DNA of 64,000 bases from Clostridia bacterium (lineage in GTDB: Bacteria > Bacillota > Clostridia > Oscillospirales > Acutalibacteraceae), in NCBI GenBank assembly GCA_017623235.1, contig JAGAPN010000050.1, positions 1-64,000 of the forward strand. Direction: 5' to 3'. The notes under the pieces were generated by a model. The model was given only the letters and a program-made list of their open reading frames with translations. It was not told the origin of the DNA and searched no databases. Position 1 is the first letter of the stretch. Every line of letters begins with the position of its first letter. Shown in pieces: positions 44,746 through 54,115 of the stretch. A program made the translations under genes and the position numbers.

Positions 44746-47700
44746 TTAGGAAATGAGGTCTAAAAGCTTCTGACGAAGCGCAGAAAGGTCAAGGAGGTCA
44801 ACAAGCTTATCCTTGTTGAGGTCGGCGGTGCGGTTATTGTAGCTCACGTCGCCCTTATCAAGACCACGGTGAACCCTTACCAGGTCGCAGATGTCAACCT
44901 GTGCGTCGTCGTTGGCGTCACCGTAGAGGTACTCGGTAGCGGCAACCTCCATAGTGAACTGGTTGTGTGCGCCGAAATACTCATCTCTTACGGTTGAGTA
45001 ATTTCTTACCTGAACGGTCTTGCCGTCCTCGGAGAAATAGAGCATTGTAACCAGACCTGTGGGGCCTGCAGAGTAGCTTTCATCGGTGCACTGGGGGTCA
45101 ATAAGCATCTGGGTAACGGTGTTGCCGTTTACACCGGTAGCCTTCTTAACAACGACCTCGGTGGTGTTAATGTGACCCGAAAGCACCATGCTGACGTTGC
45201 TGTATTTGGATACCAGCTCGTTCCAGATGTCGTCACCGTTATTGGCGGTGGAATCGGTTCGACAATGGGTACCCGAAACGTTACCGTTATTCTTGTCGAT
45301 ATACTCGCCGTCGCTGTCAAGGTAGATATGGGTGGTGATGATAACGGTGTGGTTGGGGTGGGTCTTTATAAGCTCCTCTGCCCAGGCCAGCTCGGAATCA
45401 ATGGCGCCCATATTGAGGTTAATTACCATATAATCAACCTCGCCTGCGGTGAATATCTTATAGCTGTTATTAATATCGTCGTTCAGGCAGCCGTCGGTCT
45501 GTCCCTTGTAGACCTCGGTCATATACTTGGTGAACTTTTCCTCGGAATCGTGGTTACCGCGAACCAGAGAATAGGGTACCTTGCCGTTAAGCTTGGCAAT
45601 CTCGGTAGCGGCACGCTCCCACTCGATATCGTAGTCACGGTCGGTAATGTCACCAAGACCCATAACGTACTTAATCTTGTGGTTTTCGATGTTCTCTTCA
45701 TCAGAGAGCCAATCGTAAAGGGCGGTAAACTGCTTGGGATAATGATAGTTCAGTATCTGGGTATCGCCCACTACTGCAAAGGAATAAGCATAATCGGTAG
45801 GAGCCTCGGGGTCGGTAGCCATATAGCCCCAGTTTACCAGGTCGTAGCCGTTGCTGCTGTTATCCTTAACCCCTGTGCCGTAGCAGCCTTCGAAGTCGTA
45901 GTCGGCAATAAGGTCTGCGGCAGAGGCAGAAACGTCTACCATATCGGCCTTGATTTCATCAACGGTACGAACATCCGAGAACATTGTAAGATTCTTTATC
46001 TTACCCTTGAAATAATACTTATCGTGTCCGCCACGGGTATCACGACCGATAAAGAGTCTATCCTCTACGTCGTCCTTATCAGCACCTATTTTATAATCTA
46101 TAAAGGGCGAATTGGAAGAGTTAACCTCTGCGGGAATAGCGAGGGTCTGTACGATTTCATCACCGTTAAGACGGCAGGTAAGGGTGGGGGCTTCACCGTT
46201 TGCATTTTCAAGCACTAAGGCCAGATGCTCCCACTCGCCCGTTCTGACATCTATCATATCAAATGTAAGTTTTTTCCATTCACGCCAGGGAGGATTATAC
46301 ACAACATAAGGATTACCGTTGGCGTTAATTTCAAAGCTAAAGGTCCAATCCTTATCGGCATAGTTACCTAAAATGGTATTGCCTGCACCACCCGTAAATA
46401 TGGTAGGCAGCTTGATGGTGGTTTCAATGGTCTTGGGCATATAGGTGTCTAAAAGCTTATTCATCCTATAGCTGCTTTCCATAGTGGTGTATACGCCGTC
46501 GCTGTCTTCAGCGGTAAGGTCGTAAACGTAGAAATTATCCAGCATTAGGGGATGACCGTAGAAGCTGAAATAGAAATCGCCCGAGGATGCTACCAGGGCA
46601 TCAACTGTAAGGGTAGGCGCTGTAGGAACAGCGGTGCCTGCCTTCCAGATGTATGCCGAAACCTTGCCGTCAACGTAGGTCATAACTATATTGACCTTAT
46701 CTGCCGTTGTTAAGGTGGTAGTTGTAGAGCTTTTTAAGGTAGATAAGTCTGTAGAATCAATATTATCGTTACCGTAAAGGTTGAAGGTTAAATTGTCGCC
46801 GCTTTTACTCATCTCCAGCACGTTATTGACCTCGCTACCGTTCCAGCCGGTGGTGGAATGATATACAAAGCGTGCGTAGGCGCCGGTGCTGCCAAACTCA
46901 AGCTGGAAGCCGTAGGCAAAGTTTTTAAGGAAGGGCATTCCCGTCAGACCGGTATTGGTACCGAAGGTACCACCTGTTACCCACTTGCCGTCACTTATGG
47001 TGCTGGAGGGGTTGAAATTCCCTTCATTGTAAGCATTAAAATATGTTGCAGGAACTGTGGTGGTGTTTTCAAAGTCGTTGGAATAAACCAGCATATCCTC
47101 ATCCAGCTCATATCCCGTAGCCTGCGAGATATTTTCGGGATAAAGGGTGGTATCGGTCAGGTCATAAACGTAGAAATTGTCTAATTCAAAGGTACCGAAG
47201 GCAAGGTGGAAATAGAAATCGCCACTTGAAACTGCCGCGGAGCTAACCGTAAGGGTTGGAGTTGTGGGAACGGCTTCGCCTAATTTCCATATATATGTGT
47301 CAACAACCTGGTCAACGTATGTCATAATAACGTTGATTGTATCGCCCTGGGTATATCCGCTGACAAATTTTGGACTCTCACTGCCACCCGCATCCAAAGT
47401 GAACCCGAAATTGCTTCCCGATGCATACATATTAAGGCGGTGACCGTTATTTAAATTTGGCCAGCCTGTAGTGGAGTGGTATCCGAAATCAGCATAATAA
47501 CTACTGCTTGTCACATTAGTTAAGCTAAACTGAAAACCGTAAGCAAAATTGGTAAGGTCTTCTCTTCCCAAAAGTCCCTTTGAGGTTCCAAGACGGCCTG
47601 TGGTCTGCCACTTGCCGTCAACTACCGCATTACTGTCTCCCGTATAATTTGCACCCGAAAATGCAGGAGCAGGAACGGTAGTTGTAGAATTCAGGTCATT

Positions 47701-48507
47701 TTCATAAACCAGATTTTTATCATTTAAATCCAGACCTGTGGCGGTCTTCATATTTTCGGGAGATACTGCGCTTAAATCGTAAACCTTGATATCGTCTATA
47801 ACAGCTGTATCCTGATAGCTGTAGTAATACATATCACCGGTTGTTTTGCTGGCAGTAGTAATCTGCAACGTGGGAGTATCGGGCATTTCTGTTCCTTTTT
47901 CCCAAATATAGGCAGCATCTATATTGCCCTTACTTACGAGAACAACGTTAAAAATCTTCCACGATTTGTCAGTACTATTGTAAATTATAGGTCCTGCACA
48001 ACTACTATATTCTGTTGTGGTGTTGCCCTTTTTTTCTAAAACAAAGGTAGATGCATAACCCGCTCCTGATTTTAAAACTAACCTGTAGGTAAATGCATTG
48101 CCGCCTCCGCTGGTGGAATGGTAGTAAAAGCTACTGCCGCCCCAGCCTCTGTTAGAAGAAAACTCAAAGGATGCAATAAAATCACCAAGCTTTTTGCCTG
48201 TAAAGCCTGTTGTAAAAGCCAAATCCTTATTACTTGCCGCACCGACTACCCATTTACCGTCGGTTACAACGTTGGTATTTTCCAGTACGTTTCCGGCTGT
48301 TACCGTGGTGGCTGTAAACGGAGTTACACCGTCGGTGTCAAAGCCTTCCGACAGGATAAGGTTAGAGCCTGTTGCGCCAAGGGTGGCGGCCAGGGCATCT
48401 GCCGAGGTGGTATCGACGGTATCTGCCGCCAGGGCGGGGGTGAGGCTTACGCACATTCCCGTAAGGAGCAGGGTTGCCGATAAAATTACTGCTATAATTT
48501 TTTTCAT
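44746..48507 (-). CDS. Secreted concanavalin-repeat/metallophosphoesterase protein with type I dockerin
   Basis: 1253 residues. Signal peptide (ending PALAAD); leader DALAATLGATGSNL; three concanavalin-like units (about 45-255, 256-455 and 460-665) of the same new type as in the 1087-residue protein; a LamG-like domain (about 680-880). Then a calcineurin-type phosphoesterase (about 900-1180) with D915 in VGDTQ, GLGDITD, G-N985-H986-D987, TTHIYLD and SGHIN. Last is a two-loop type I dockerin (about 1192-1253; DANDDAQVDICDLV and DLNKDKLVDLLDLS). The dockerin should attach it to a cohesin-bearing scaffold elsewhere. A phosphoesterase in this setting may remove phosphate from a decorated glycan. 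The start codon is chosen by spacing from AAGAGG; the ATG at 48516 is only 2 bases away. Confidence 0.87.
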   Translation of the reverse strand: MKKIIAVILSATLLLTGMCVSLTPALAADTVDTTSADALAATLGATGSNLILSEGFDTDGVTPFTATTVTAGNVLENTNVVTDGKWVVGAASNKDLAFTTGFTGKKLGDFIASFEFSSNRGWGGSSFYYHSTSGGGNAFTYRLVLKSGAGYASTFVLEKKGNTTTEYSSCAGPIIYNSTDKSWKIFNVVLVSKGNIDAAYIWEKGTEMPDTPTLQITTASKTTGDMYYYSYQDTAVIDDIKVYDLSAVSPENMKTATGLDLNDKNLVYENDLNSTTTVPAPAFSGANYTGDSNAVVDGKWQTTGRLGTSKGLLGREDLTNFAYGFQFSLTNVTSSSYYADFGYHSTTGWPNLNNGHRLNMYASGSNFGFTLDAGGSESPKFVSGYTQGDTINVIMTYVDQVVDTYIWKLGEAVPTTPTLTVSSAAVSSGDFYFHLAFGTFELDNFYVYDLTDTTLYPENISQATGYELDEDMLVYSNDFENTTTVPATYFNAYNEGNFNPSSTISDGKWVTGGTFGTNTGLTGMPFLKNFAYGFQLEFGSTGAYARFVYHSTTGWNGSEVNNVLEMSKSGDNLTFNLYGNDNIDSTDLSTLKSSTTTTLTTADKVNIVMTYVDGKVSAYIWKAGTAVPTAPTLTVDALVASSGDFYFSFYGHPLMLDNFYVYDLTAEDSDGVYTTMESSYRMNKLLDTYMPKTIETTIKLPTIFTGGAGNTILGNYADKDWTFSFEINANGNPYVVYNPPWREWKKLTFDMIDVRTGEWEHLALVLENANGEAPTLTCRLNGDEIVQTLAIPAEVNSSNSPFIDYKIGADKDDVEDRLFIGRDTRGGHDKYYFKGKIKNLTMFSDVRTVDEIKADMVDVSASAADLIADYDFEGCYGTGVKDNSSNGYDLVNWGYMATDPEAPTDYAYSFAVVGDTQILNYHYPKQFTALYDWLSDEENIENHKIKYVMGLGDITDRDYDIEWERAATEIAKLNGKVPYSLVRGNHDSEEKFTKYMTEVYKGQTDGCLNDDINNSYKIFTAGEVDYMVINLNMGAIDSELAWAEELIKTHPNHTVIITTHIYLDSDGEYIDKNNGNVSGTHCRTDSTANNGDDIWNELVSKYSNVSMVLSGHINTTEVVVKKATGVNGNTVTQMLIDPQCTDESYSAGPTGLVTMLYFSEDGKTVQVRNYSTVRDEYFGAHNQFTMEVAATEYLYGDANDDAQVDICDLVRVHRGLDKGDVSYNNRTADLNKDKLVDLLDLSALRQKLLDLIS

Positions 48508-48567
48508 AACTCGCATAACCTCTTTCTTGAAAGTTTTTATATCAAATATGCTTTTGGCATATTAGTT

Positions 48568-49440
48568 TTAAGCCTTACTCTTACGCTTTTTTATAAGGGC
48601 CACGATAAGGATAATTCCGATAACCAGAACTGCCGCAGCGGCAAGTCCCAAAGAGGCGAAGAGCAGTATTTTACCAAGGCTTGAGGACTGGGCATTATCA
48701 ATCTTGTCGTCCTCCATAGTACGGTTATCCTCTTCCTCCTCGATAACGTCACGGTTATCCTCCTCTTCCTCCTCCATACCCTCTACCAGGGTGGAAACGG
48801 CGGGGGCGGTGCCGTCAACGTACTCGGTTATTTTAACGTCATCCACGTCAAACTCGGTCTGCCAGCCGCAGAAGCCGAAGTTACCCTCGTCACGCTTGTC
48901 GGAGGTAACGGTAGCTACCACCTTGCCGTCCAGCACCAGGGTATATTCATCCCCACGGCCGAATATCTGCACGGTGTACCATTTATCGGAGGCTATTCCG
49001 CTGTCCTCATAGCTGCCGAAAATCTCCTCCTCATTCACGCCGTCGTTAAAGGCCAGGCGGGCGTGGTCCTCGAAGAAATCGGCCCTGTAGGCATTTACGT
49101 TCCAATCGGTATGGAAAAGCACCATACAGTAGCTCCACATTCCGTTGTGAATGGTCTGTCTGAGCTTGGCCTCAAAATCGAAATCGGCAACGTAGGGGCC
49201 GAAGCTGGAGAGGCTGTAACGGTTTTCATCGTATCCGTAAAAATGGAGATAATGATTGCCGTCTTCGCTTAAAATTTCGTTTTTACCCGTTTTTTCCGAG
49301 GTGGGCATAATATCGGTCTCGCCCTTTTCAAAGTCCTCGAAATAAACTACCTCACCCGTGGCGGTATCTGCTGCCATAGTGGGTATTGCCGCCGCAAAAA
49401 CCAGCAGCAGGCAAAGGAAAACAGATATAAGTTTTTTCAT
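48568..49440 (-). CDS. Membrane-anchored single-domain concanavalin-like protein
   Basis: 290 residues. Signal peptide (ending PTMAAD), one jelly-roll domain (about 28-210; VVYFEDFEKG, YRADFFEDHARLAF, WYTVQIFGRGDEYTLVLDGKVVATV, FDVDDVKITEY) resembling DUF1080 or LamG binding domains, a very acidic linker with a duplicated EEEEDNR block (about 222-245), one membrane helix (about 255-280) and a KKRKSKA tail. The binding domain is therefore displayed outside and tethered to the membrane. There is no catalytic motif. It shares its anchor design with the 2165-residue GLUG protein. The upstream gap of the next gene (48508-48567) carries a 7-bp AT-rich hairpin at 48545-48563. Confidence 0.78.
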   Translation of the reverse strand: MKKLISVFLCLLLVFAAAIPTMAADTATGEVVYFEDFEKGETDIMPTSEKTGKNEILSEDGNHYLHFYGYDENRYSLSSFGPYVADFDFEAKLRQTIHNGMWSYCMVLFHTDWNVNAYRADFFEDHARLAFNDGVNEEEIFGSYEDSGIASDKWYTVQIFGRGDEYTLVLDGKVVATVTSDKRDEGNFGFCGWQTEFDVDDVKITEYVDGTAPAVSTLVEGMEEEEEDNRDVIEEEEDNRTMEDDKIDNAQSSSLGKILLFASLGLAAAAVLVIGIILIVALIKKRKSKA

Positions 49441-49458
49441 TTTAGCTTCACCTCACTA

Positions 49459-50361
49459 TTATTCCTCTTCAATAAGATAAAGGGCATTGTCAGAAAGTTC
49501 ACTGTCTATGCAGGCAGGCTCTTCGGCGGTAACCCCTGCAAGCTCGGTATAGCCTACGGCGTATTTCAGCTTACAGCCCTCTATGGTGACACCCTTAAGA
49601 GAATCGGTGCCGCCGCTTCCCGTAAAGGTGAATATTCCCTGACCCTTACAGCCCGTAGCGGTTATCTGGTTAAAGATGCTACCCAGGCCTGCGTCACAGT
49701 TAAAATCAAAACCGCAGTAGGTGGAATTTTCTATTCTGATACGGTTAAAGCCGCAGTTGGTGGTACCAAAGCCGTCGGAGGCGTCCGACCTTACGGCGGT
49801 GCCCACGTGGCTTATGGTCACGTCCTTTATTCCTCCGCCGGGGCCAAAGGCGATTGCGGCGCCGCACATTACGGCCACACGCTGACCCTGCTGCTCACTG
49901 CCGTCTACCAGGGCCGAGTCATAGCCCAGGCTCATATCGTAAAGGGTGGAGCTGCCGCCCAAATACAAAATAGGCTTGGTTTTATCGGTCATAGTGCTGA
50001 TAATTTGGGTTGCCTTTGAGCCGTCACCAAAGAAATTCTGATTGTTAAAGGGTAACGGTCTGGAAACCTTGTAAACGCCTGCAGGAACGTATACCCCGAT
50101 ATTTTTCTTTATAGCCGCCTCAAATGCGGCAGTATCGTCGGTATTATCGTCGGGGGTGGCGCCGTAATCCAGCACGTTGGCGTAGCCTGCTATCTTCTCA
50201 CCGCTGGTAAGGTCTGCAGGGTCTCCTACCTGACCGTAGCCCAGGGTATCAACGGGACCCTTTTCGTCACCGAAGAGGGTGACGGCCAGAATACCCGTTA
50301 CAAGGGAAACTGCCAACAAAACCGATGCTATTATAAGAATTATTTTTAAATGTCTTTTCAC
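49459..50361 (-). CDS. Membrane-bound pectate lyase-like beta-helix protein
   Basis: About 300 residues. The basic N-terminus and one hydrophobic segment (about 7-28, IILIIASVLLAVSLVTGILAV-type) look like an uncleaved anchor. The body is a right-handed beta-helix opening with the Pectate_lyase_3 phrase VLDYGATPDDNTDDTAAFEAAI and GVYVPAGVYKV, then stacked turns (GIKDVTISHVGTAV, CGFNRIRIENSTYCGFDF). The start is GTG at 50361: AAGGAG is 8 bases upstream, and the frame can be read to 50400 only by running into the previous gene. An out-of-frame ATG overlaps the GTG and stops at once. No catalytic residues are identified; it lacks the tail motif of its two neighbours. Confidence 0.8.
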   Translation of the reverse strand: MKRHLKIILIIASVLLAVSLVTGILAVTLFGDEKGPVDTLGYGQVGDPADLTSGEKIAGYANVLDYGATPDDNTDDTAAFEAAIKKNIGVYVPAGVYKVSRPLPFNNQNFFGDGSKATQIISTMTDKTKPILYLGGSSTLYDMSLGYDSALVDGSEQQGQRVAVMCGAAIAFGPGGGIKDVTISHVGTAVRSDASDGFGTTNCGFNRIRIENSTYCGFDFNCDAGLGSIFNQITATGCKGQGIFTFTGSGGTDSLKGVTIEGCKLKYAVGYTELAGVTAEEPACIDSELSDNALYLIEEE

Positions 50362-50362
50362 A

Positions 50363-51718
50363 TCAGTTCTCCTTACTCCAATTATTTCCGTCCCAGACAA
50401 GGCTCTGACCCAGGGTGGTATCGTAATACCTGGTATAACCTGCGCAAAGGCGTAGGGTGGGTCTTTCGGCGGTGGTGCCCCCTGCAGGAAGCTGACCTAT
50501 CTTCTTAAAGGTAACGGTATCGGTATCGGCCACAAAGCTTTCATATCTGGCCGAATCGTTCTGGAAGGTGAAGGGCGCGTAATTATTAACGGTAACAAAA
50601 TACTTGTTTTTGCTCTGCTCATTTCTGCTTATAAACTTAAAGGATGCACCAACACCCTGGGCGATACCCCTTACCACAACGTTGGCCTCCTCTGCATCAC
50701 CTGCGGCGGCTGCGGGGTCGTTAATACCTCTGACGTGGAAGTTTTCAATCTCAAGCTCGCTGTCACCGTCGGCGGCATCGCCAAGGGCGATAACGCTGCT
50801 GTTTTTATTGTAATTTCTTGACCACAACACAGTTATGGCGCCTATCCGGCCGCTTGTGTTTGCGATATTAAGGTATCCGTGATTATCCAGGGCGGTGTTT
50901 ACACCCTCAATATGCAGGGTGGTTACCTTAAGGTTATTACAGTTTTCAAATACTACGGGGCGGTTTACGTTGACGTGCTCTACGTTTAACTGCTCAATGG
51001 TGGTGTTGTCGCAATTTTCAAGGTAGAAGGCGCAATCCGCAGCCGAAACTCCCTTGTAAACGAATTTTGCCTCGTGGGCCGATTTGTTCTCGGCCACGTT
51101 GGTGATGTAGTCGATATAAATATTGCTGAAACGGTTGTTGTCACAGCCCTCGGCTCTGATATCAATGCCTCTGAAATGGCCCATTGCACGGATGTTTTCC
51201 ACCGTCATTCCACAGGCGGCGGCCTTAAGGTCGGCAGGGGCGTAAATGCAGGTGCCCATATCGCCGAAGGCCACGCTGTTTATAACGGTGCCGCTCTGCA
51301 CGGTGCCCTTATCGGAGGAGAGCCATATACCTACGTACTCTCCCTCTCCTGCGCCGTCACCCTCGCACTTATTATAAAGATTAATGTGGGAAATATCACA
51401 TTTACCCGATATCTTTAATACGGGGCCCTTATCCTCCCCAACGTATTTAATTGTGCCGCCGAAAACGTTCTGGTCGTGGACCGTAAGGCTACGGCTTATG
51501 GAAACGCTGCAGCCTGTAAGGTCAAGGCTCTTGCCTTCATCCAGGGCGTCCTGCAGGAGCTGATAGGCCTCATCGGGTGAGGTTACGTCCTTTAGCAAAC
51601 TTTTCATCTCTATAAAACCCCTTTCGGAAAGCTTAACCTGGGCGCCGCCTATGCCGCAGCCCGTAAGCAACAGACACAGACAAAGTACGGGGGGAAGCAG
51701 TTTTTTAATTAATCTCAT
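50363..51718 (-). CDS. Beta-helix lipoprotein with phage-tail-like C-terminal tag
   Basis: 451 residues. Lipobox LTGC (about Cys20) suggests a lipid anchor. A parallel beta-helix body follows (NVFGGTIKYVGED, VLKISGKCDISHINLYNK, NNRFSNIYIDYI, NTTIEQLNVEHV, NLKVTTLHIEGV). The last 35 residues (TTAERPTLRLCAGYTRYYDTTLG, VWDGNNW) match the pattern G-x-TA-x-RPT...YYDTTLG...W-x-G-x-W seen at the ends of many phage tail-fibre proteins. The ATG at 51718 overlaps the stop of the upstream gene by four bases (ATGA), with GGGGAGG 7 bases before it. It probably binds or cuts an external glycan; the activity is unknown. Confidence 0.8.
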   Translation of the reverse strand: MRLIKKLLPPVLCLCLLLTGCGIGGAQVKLSERGFIEMKSLLKDVTSPDEAYQLLQDALDEGKSLDLTGCSVSISRSLTVHDQNVFGGTIKYVGEDKGPVLKISGKCDISHINLYNKCEGDGAGEGEYVGIWLSSDKGTVQSGTVINSVAFGDMGTCIYAPADLKAAACGMTVENIRAMGHFRGIDIRAEGCDNNRFSNIYIDYITNVAENKSAHEAKFVYKGVSAADCAFYLENCDNTTIEQLNVEHVNVNRPVVFENCNNLKVTTLHIEGVNTALDNHGYLNIANTSGRIGAITVLWSRNYNKNSSVIALGDAADGDSELEIENFHVRGINDPAAAAGDAEEANVVVRGIAQGVGASFKFISRNEQSKNKYFVTVNNYAPFTFQNDSARYESFVADTDTVTFKKIGQLPAGGTTAERPTLRLCAGYTRYYDTTLGQSLVWDGNNWSKEN

Positions 51719-53040
51719 TTCCATTCCTCCCCTGTCCAGATTACGGTCTTGCCCAAGGTCGTATCCTTATACTCGGTATAGTAAGGGCAAAGACGGGCGG
51801 TGGGACGAAGGGCGGTGGAGCCCTCGGTCCTTATCTGACCCTTTTTTGTATAAATAAGATTTACGTCCGAGGTGGGGAAGGCACGGTATACCTCCCTTTC
51901 CACCTGGTCGGCATCGTAATAATACTCGTTAACGGTAACGTAGAAGCGGTCGTTCTCTCCCGAGGCCCTCTTAAAGTAGGTAAAGCCGCCTGCAAAGGTC
52001 ATATTGGTGACGTCGGCAAGGGTAAATTTACCGATATCTATATGATTCATATAACGGTTGCCCTTTCTGTAGAGGTGGGAGCCGCCGATTTCAAAAATGG
52101 TCTCACCGCTTTCCACCTTAAGGTCGTTTACCGAGAAATGGTCGATAACGCCTGCCGACTCGTTCCAGTAGACGTAGGCCTTATCCTTTTTGCTGATAAG
52201 GGAAACGTTTTTAAGGGTTACGGTGCCCGCATCAATGGCGCTGATGCCGTCAAACACAAGGGGCGTTACCGCCCTGGTATCGGCCACGGTAAGCATATCG
52301 AGATGGGTTTCCGACTCGCCGCCGCCCAGTATCATAGCCGACTGGCAGGCGTATTTGCCCGAGGACAGGTAGATATTATTCATAACGTTACCCGTTCTGG
52401 AGTCGGAAATAAAGTCTATACCCGCGAAGGAGAAATCCTCAACGACGATATTTTCCATTGTTACCGAGAAAACGTCGGCCATAAGCTCCTTATCATCCTT
52501 ACCGGGTGCGGTAAGACCCAGGTCAGAGGCCAGCTTGCCGTTAACGGCATAAAGGCCTGTGCCTACGTTGGAGAACTTAACGTTGCGCAGATAGGAGCCC
52601 TTCTGCAGGGTCATTGTGTAGCCGCCGAAGAGGCCTACACGCTCGCCCCTGGCCTCCTTGCCCGTAACCAGACCCTCCTTATAGCAGAACTGAATGTCCG
52701 AGATAGAGGTCTTATAGCCCGCCACCACAATGGGCTGGCGGGGGTCGTCAAAATCGGCAACGATAACGGTTTTATCCATACCTGCGCCCTTTATGGTGCC
52801 GCTGTTTAAAATAATGGGCTCGGTAATGACGTAGGTGCCTGCAGGAATATAGATAACCCCTGCCGAGGCCTTTATTGCGGCATCGTTATCTCCGTGGGAG
52901 ATGGACATAATTCCAAGATTGTTCATTCCCTGATATCTGCCGCTGTTTTGAGCCTGGGCTCCCACAAGAAGCATTGAGGTGCCCATTACAATTAACAGAC
53001 ACAGTACAAGGGAAAGGGTGCCAAAAATTCTTTTTTTCAC
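51715..53040 (-). CDS. Secreted beta-helix protein with phage-tail-like C-terminal tag
   Basis: About 441 residues starting at GTG (53040), which has AGGAGG 6 bases upstream; the ATG at 53064 lies before that site. The signal peptide ends near VGAQAQ. The beta-helix body (GVIYIPAGTYVITEP, IKGAGMDKTVIVADFDDP, SDIQFCYKEGLVTG, RNVKFSNVGTGLYAV, MENIVVEDFSFAGIDF) is the full-length relative of the shortened protein at 43702. It ends with the same tail as its downstream neighbour (TALRPTARLC, YKDTTLG, VIWTGEEW). It is the first surface gene after module B, 89 bases behind the last permease gene. Confidence 0.82.
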   Translation of the reverse strand: MKKRIFGTLSLVLCLLIVMGTSMLLVGAQAQNSGRYQGMNNLGIMSISHGDNDAAIKASAGVIYIPAGTYVITEPIILNSGTIKGAGMDKTVIVADFDDPRQPIVVAGYKTSISDIQFCYKEGLVTGKEARGERVGLFGGYTMTLQKGSYLRNVKFSNVGTGLYAVNGKLASDLGLTAPGKDDKELMADVFSVTMENIVVEDFSFAGIDFISDSRTGNVMNNIYLSSGKYACQSAMILGGGESETHLDMLTVADTRAVTPLVFDGISAIDAGTVTLKNVSLISKKDKAYVYWNESAGVIDHFSVNDLKVESGETIFEIGGSHLYRKGNRYMNHIDIGKFTLADVTNMTFAGGFTYFKRASGENDRFYVTVNEYYYDADQVEREVYRAFPTSDVNLIYTKKGQIRTEGSTALRPTARLCPYYTEYKDTTLGKTVIWTGEEWK

Positions 53041-53129
53041 TATAATCCTCCTTAGCCAAAGCATTCAGACCCGAACCCGATTTTGGAGCACGAATTTTTC
53101 AGCTTTGTACGTTTAAAATACTCGCAAAT

Positions 53130-54113
53130 TTAACCTACAATACCTGTTTTATCTATGCTTTCGGTAAACAGCCTTTGCAGAAACATATATACCACCAGCA
53201 TAGGGGTTATAACCAGCAGACAGCCTGCCTGCATACGGGTAACTACAAGATAGGGGTCCTCCCAGGAGTTAAGGCCGTTACTGCGAAGGGTATCGGTAAG
53301 GGCGGCCAGGGCTCCGTTAAGGGAAAAGACGTCGGTAAAGAAAAGGTTTGTGGTGTAATAGTCGTTCCAATACCAGACAAAGGAGAAAAGCACGCAGGAA
53401 ACTATTGCTGCCTTGGCGTTGGGTATCATAACCGAGATAAAGGTTTTTGGTATGGAACAGCCGTCTACGTTGGCGGCATCCTCCAGCTCACGGGGCAGAC
53501 CCCTAAAGAACTGCTGGAATATATATATGAATAGGCCCGAGCGCAATCCCTGGCCGAAGGCGGCAGGGATAAGCATTGTGCCGTAGGTGTTAAGCAGGTT
53601 TACCGTAAGGGCCTTGCCCGTAAACAGACCGATTATTGAGCCCAGCCCTAAAAAGTCAAAGTTTCTGAACTGGAGATAAAGGGGGGTAGCGATACACTGC
53701 ACAGGCACGATAATGGTAAAAATGCAAAGGAAGAAGATAAGCCTGCTGCCCCTGAATTTAAACCTGGCAAGGCCGTAGGCGGTGCAGGCGCAGACCGCGA
53801 CGTTAAGGGCGGTACCCAGCACCGACATCAGAAGTGTGTTCATGAAAACCTTGGGATAATCCATAAGCCCGAAAACGTCCTTAAAGTTTTCCAGGGTGAA
53901 ATGTAGCGGTATCCAGATAACGGTAGGGTCGTGAAGGTCCTCCGAGGTTCTCAGCGCCATACTTATCATATAAAGTATGGGGTAAAGCACCACGAAGCAC
54001 ATACACACCAGAAAAACACCCTTAAAGAAGGATACCGTAAGACCGGGGCCCTTATCCTTTAAAAGAGAGGTCATATTCACTTTTCTGATTTTGTCTGACA
54101 GACTTCTCATCAT
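53130..54113 (-). CDS. Module B: carbohydrate ABC permease, MalG type (second pair)
   Basis: 327 residues with six membrane segments. The EAA loop LEDAANVDGCSIPKTFISVMIP lies near 210. It ends QRLFTESIDKTGIVG, the same ending pattern as the module A counterpart at 13335, and both share FKGLPRELE/FRGLPRELE before the EAA loop. It pairs with the MalF-type gene at 54116, which ends 2 bases before this start. The 89 bases after it (53041-53129) show no terminator, so transcription probably runs on into the beta-helix genes. Confidence 0.92.
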   Translation of the reverse strand: MMRSLSDKIRKVNMTSLLKDKGPGLTVSFFKGVFLVCMCFVVLYPILYMISMALRTSEDLHDPTVIWIPLHFTLENFKDVFGLMDYPKVFMNTLLMSVLGTALNVAVCACTAYGLARFKFRGSRLIFFLCIFTIIVPVQCIATPLYLQFRNFDFLGLGSIIGLFTGKALTVNLLNTYGTMLIPAAFGQGLRSGLFIYIFQQFFRGLPRELEDAANVDGCSIPKTFISVMIPNAKAAIVSCVLFSFVWYWNDYYTTNLFFTDVFSLNGALAALTDTLRSNGLNSWEDPYLVVTRMQAGCLLVITPMLVVYMFLQRLFTESIDKTGIVG

Positions 54114-54115
54114 AA

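Noticed and set aside
45172..46218. Long open frame on the plus strand (348 codons)
   Set aside because: It is antisense to the phosphoesterase and dockerin region, where conserved metal motifs prove the minus-strand reading. Similar antisense frames at 52042-52809, 58363-59142 and 60113-61105 were rejected for the same reason.
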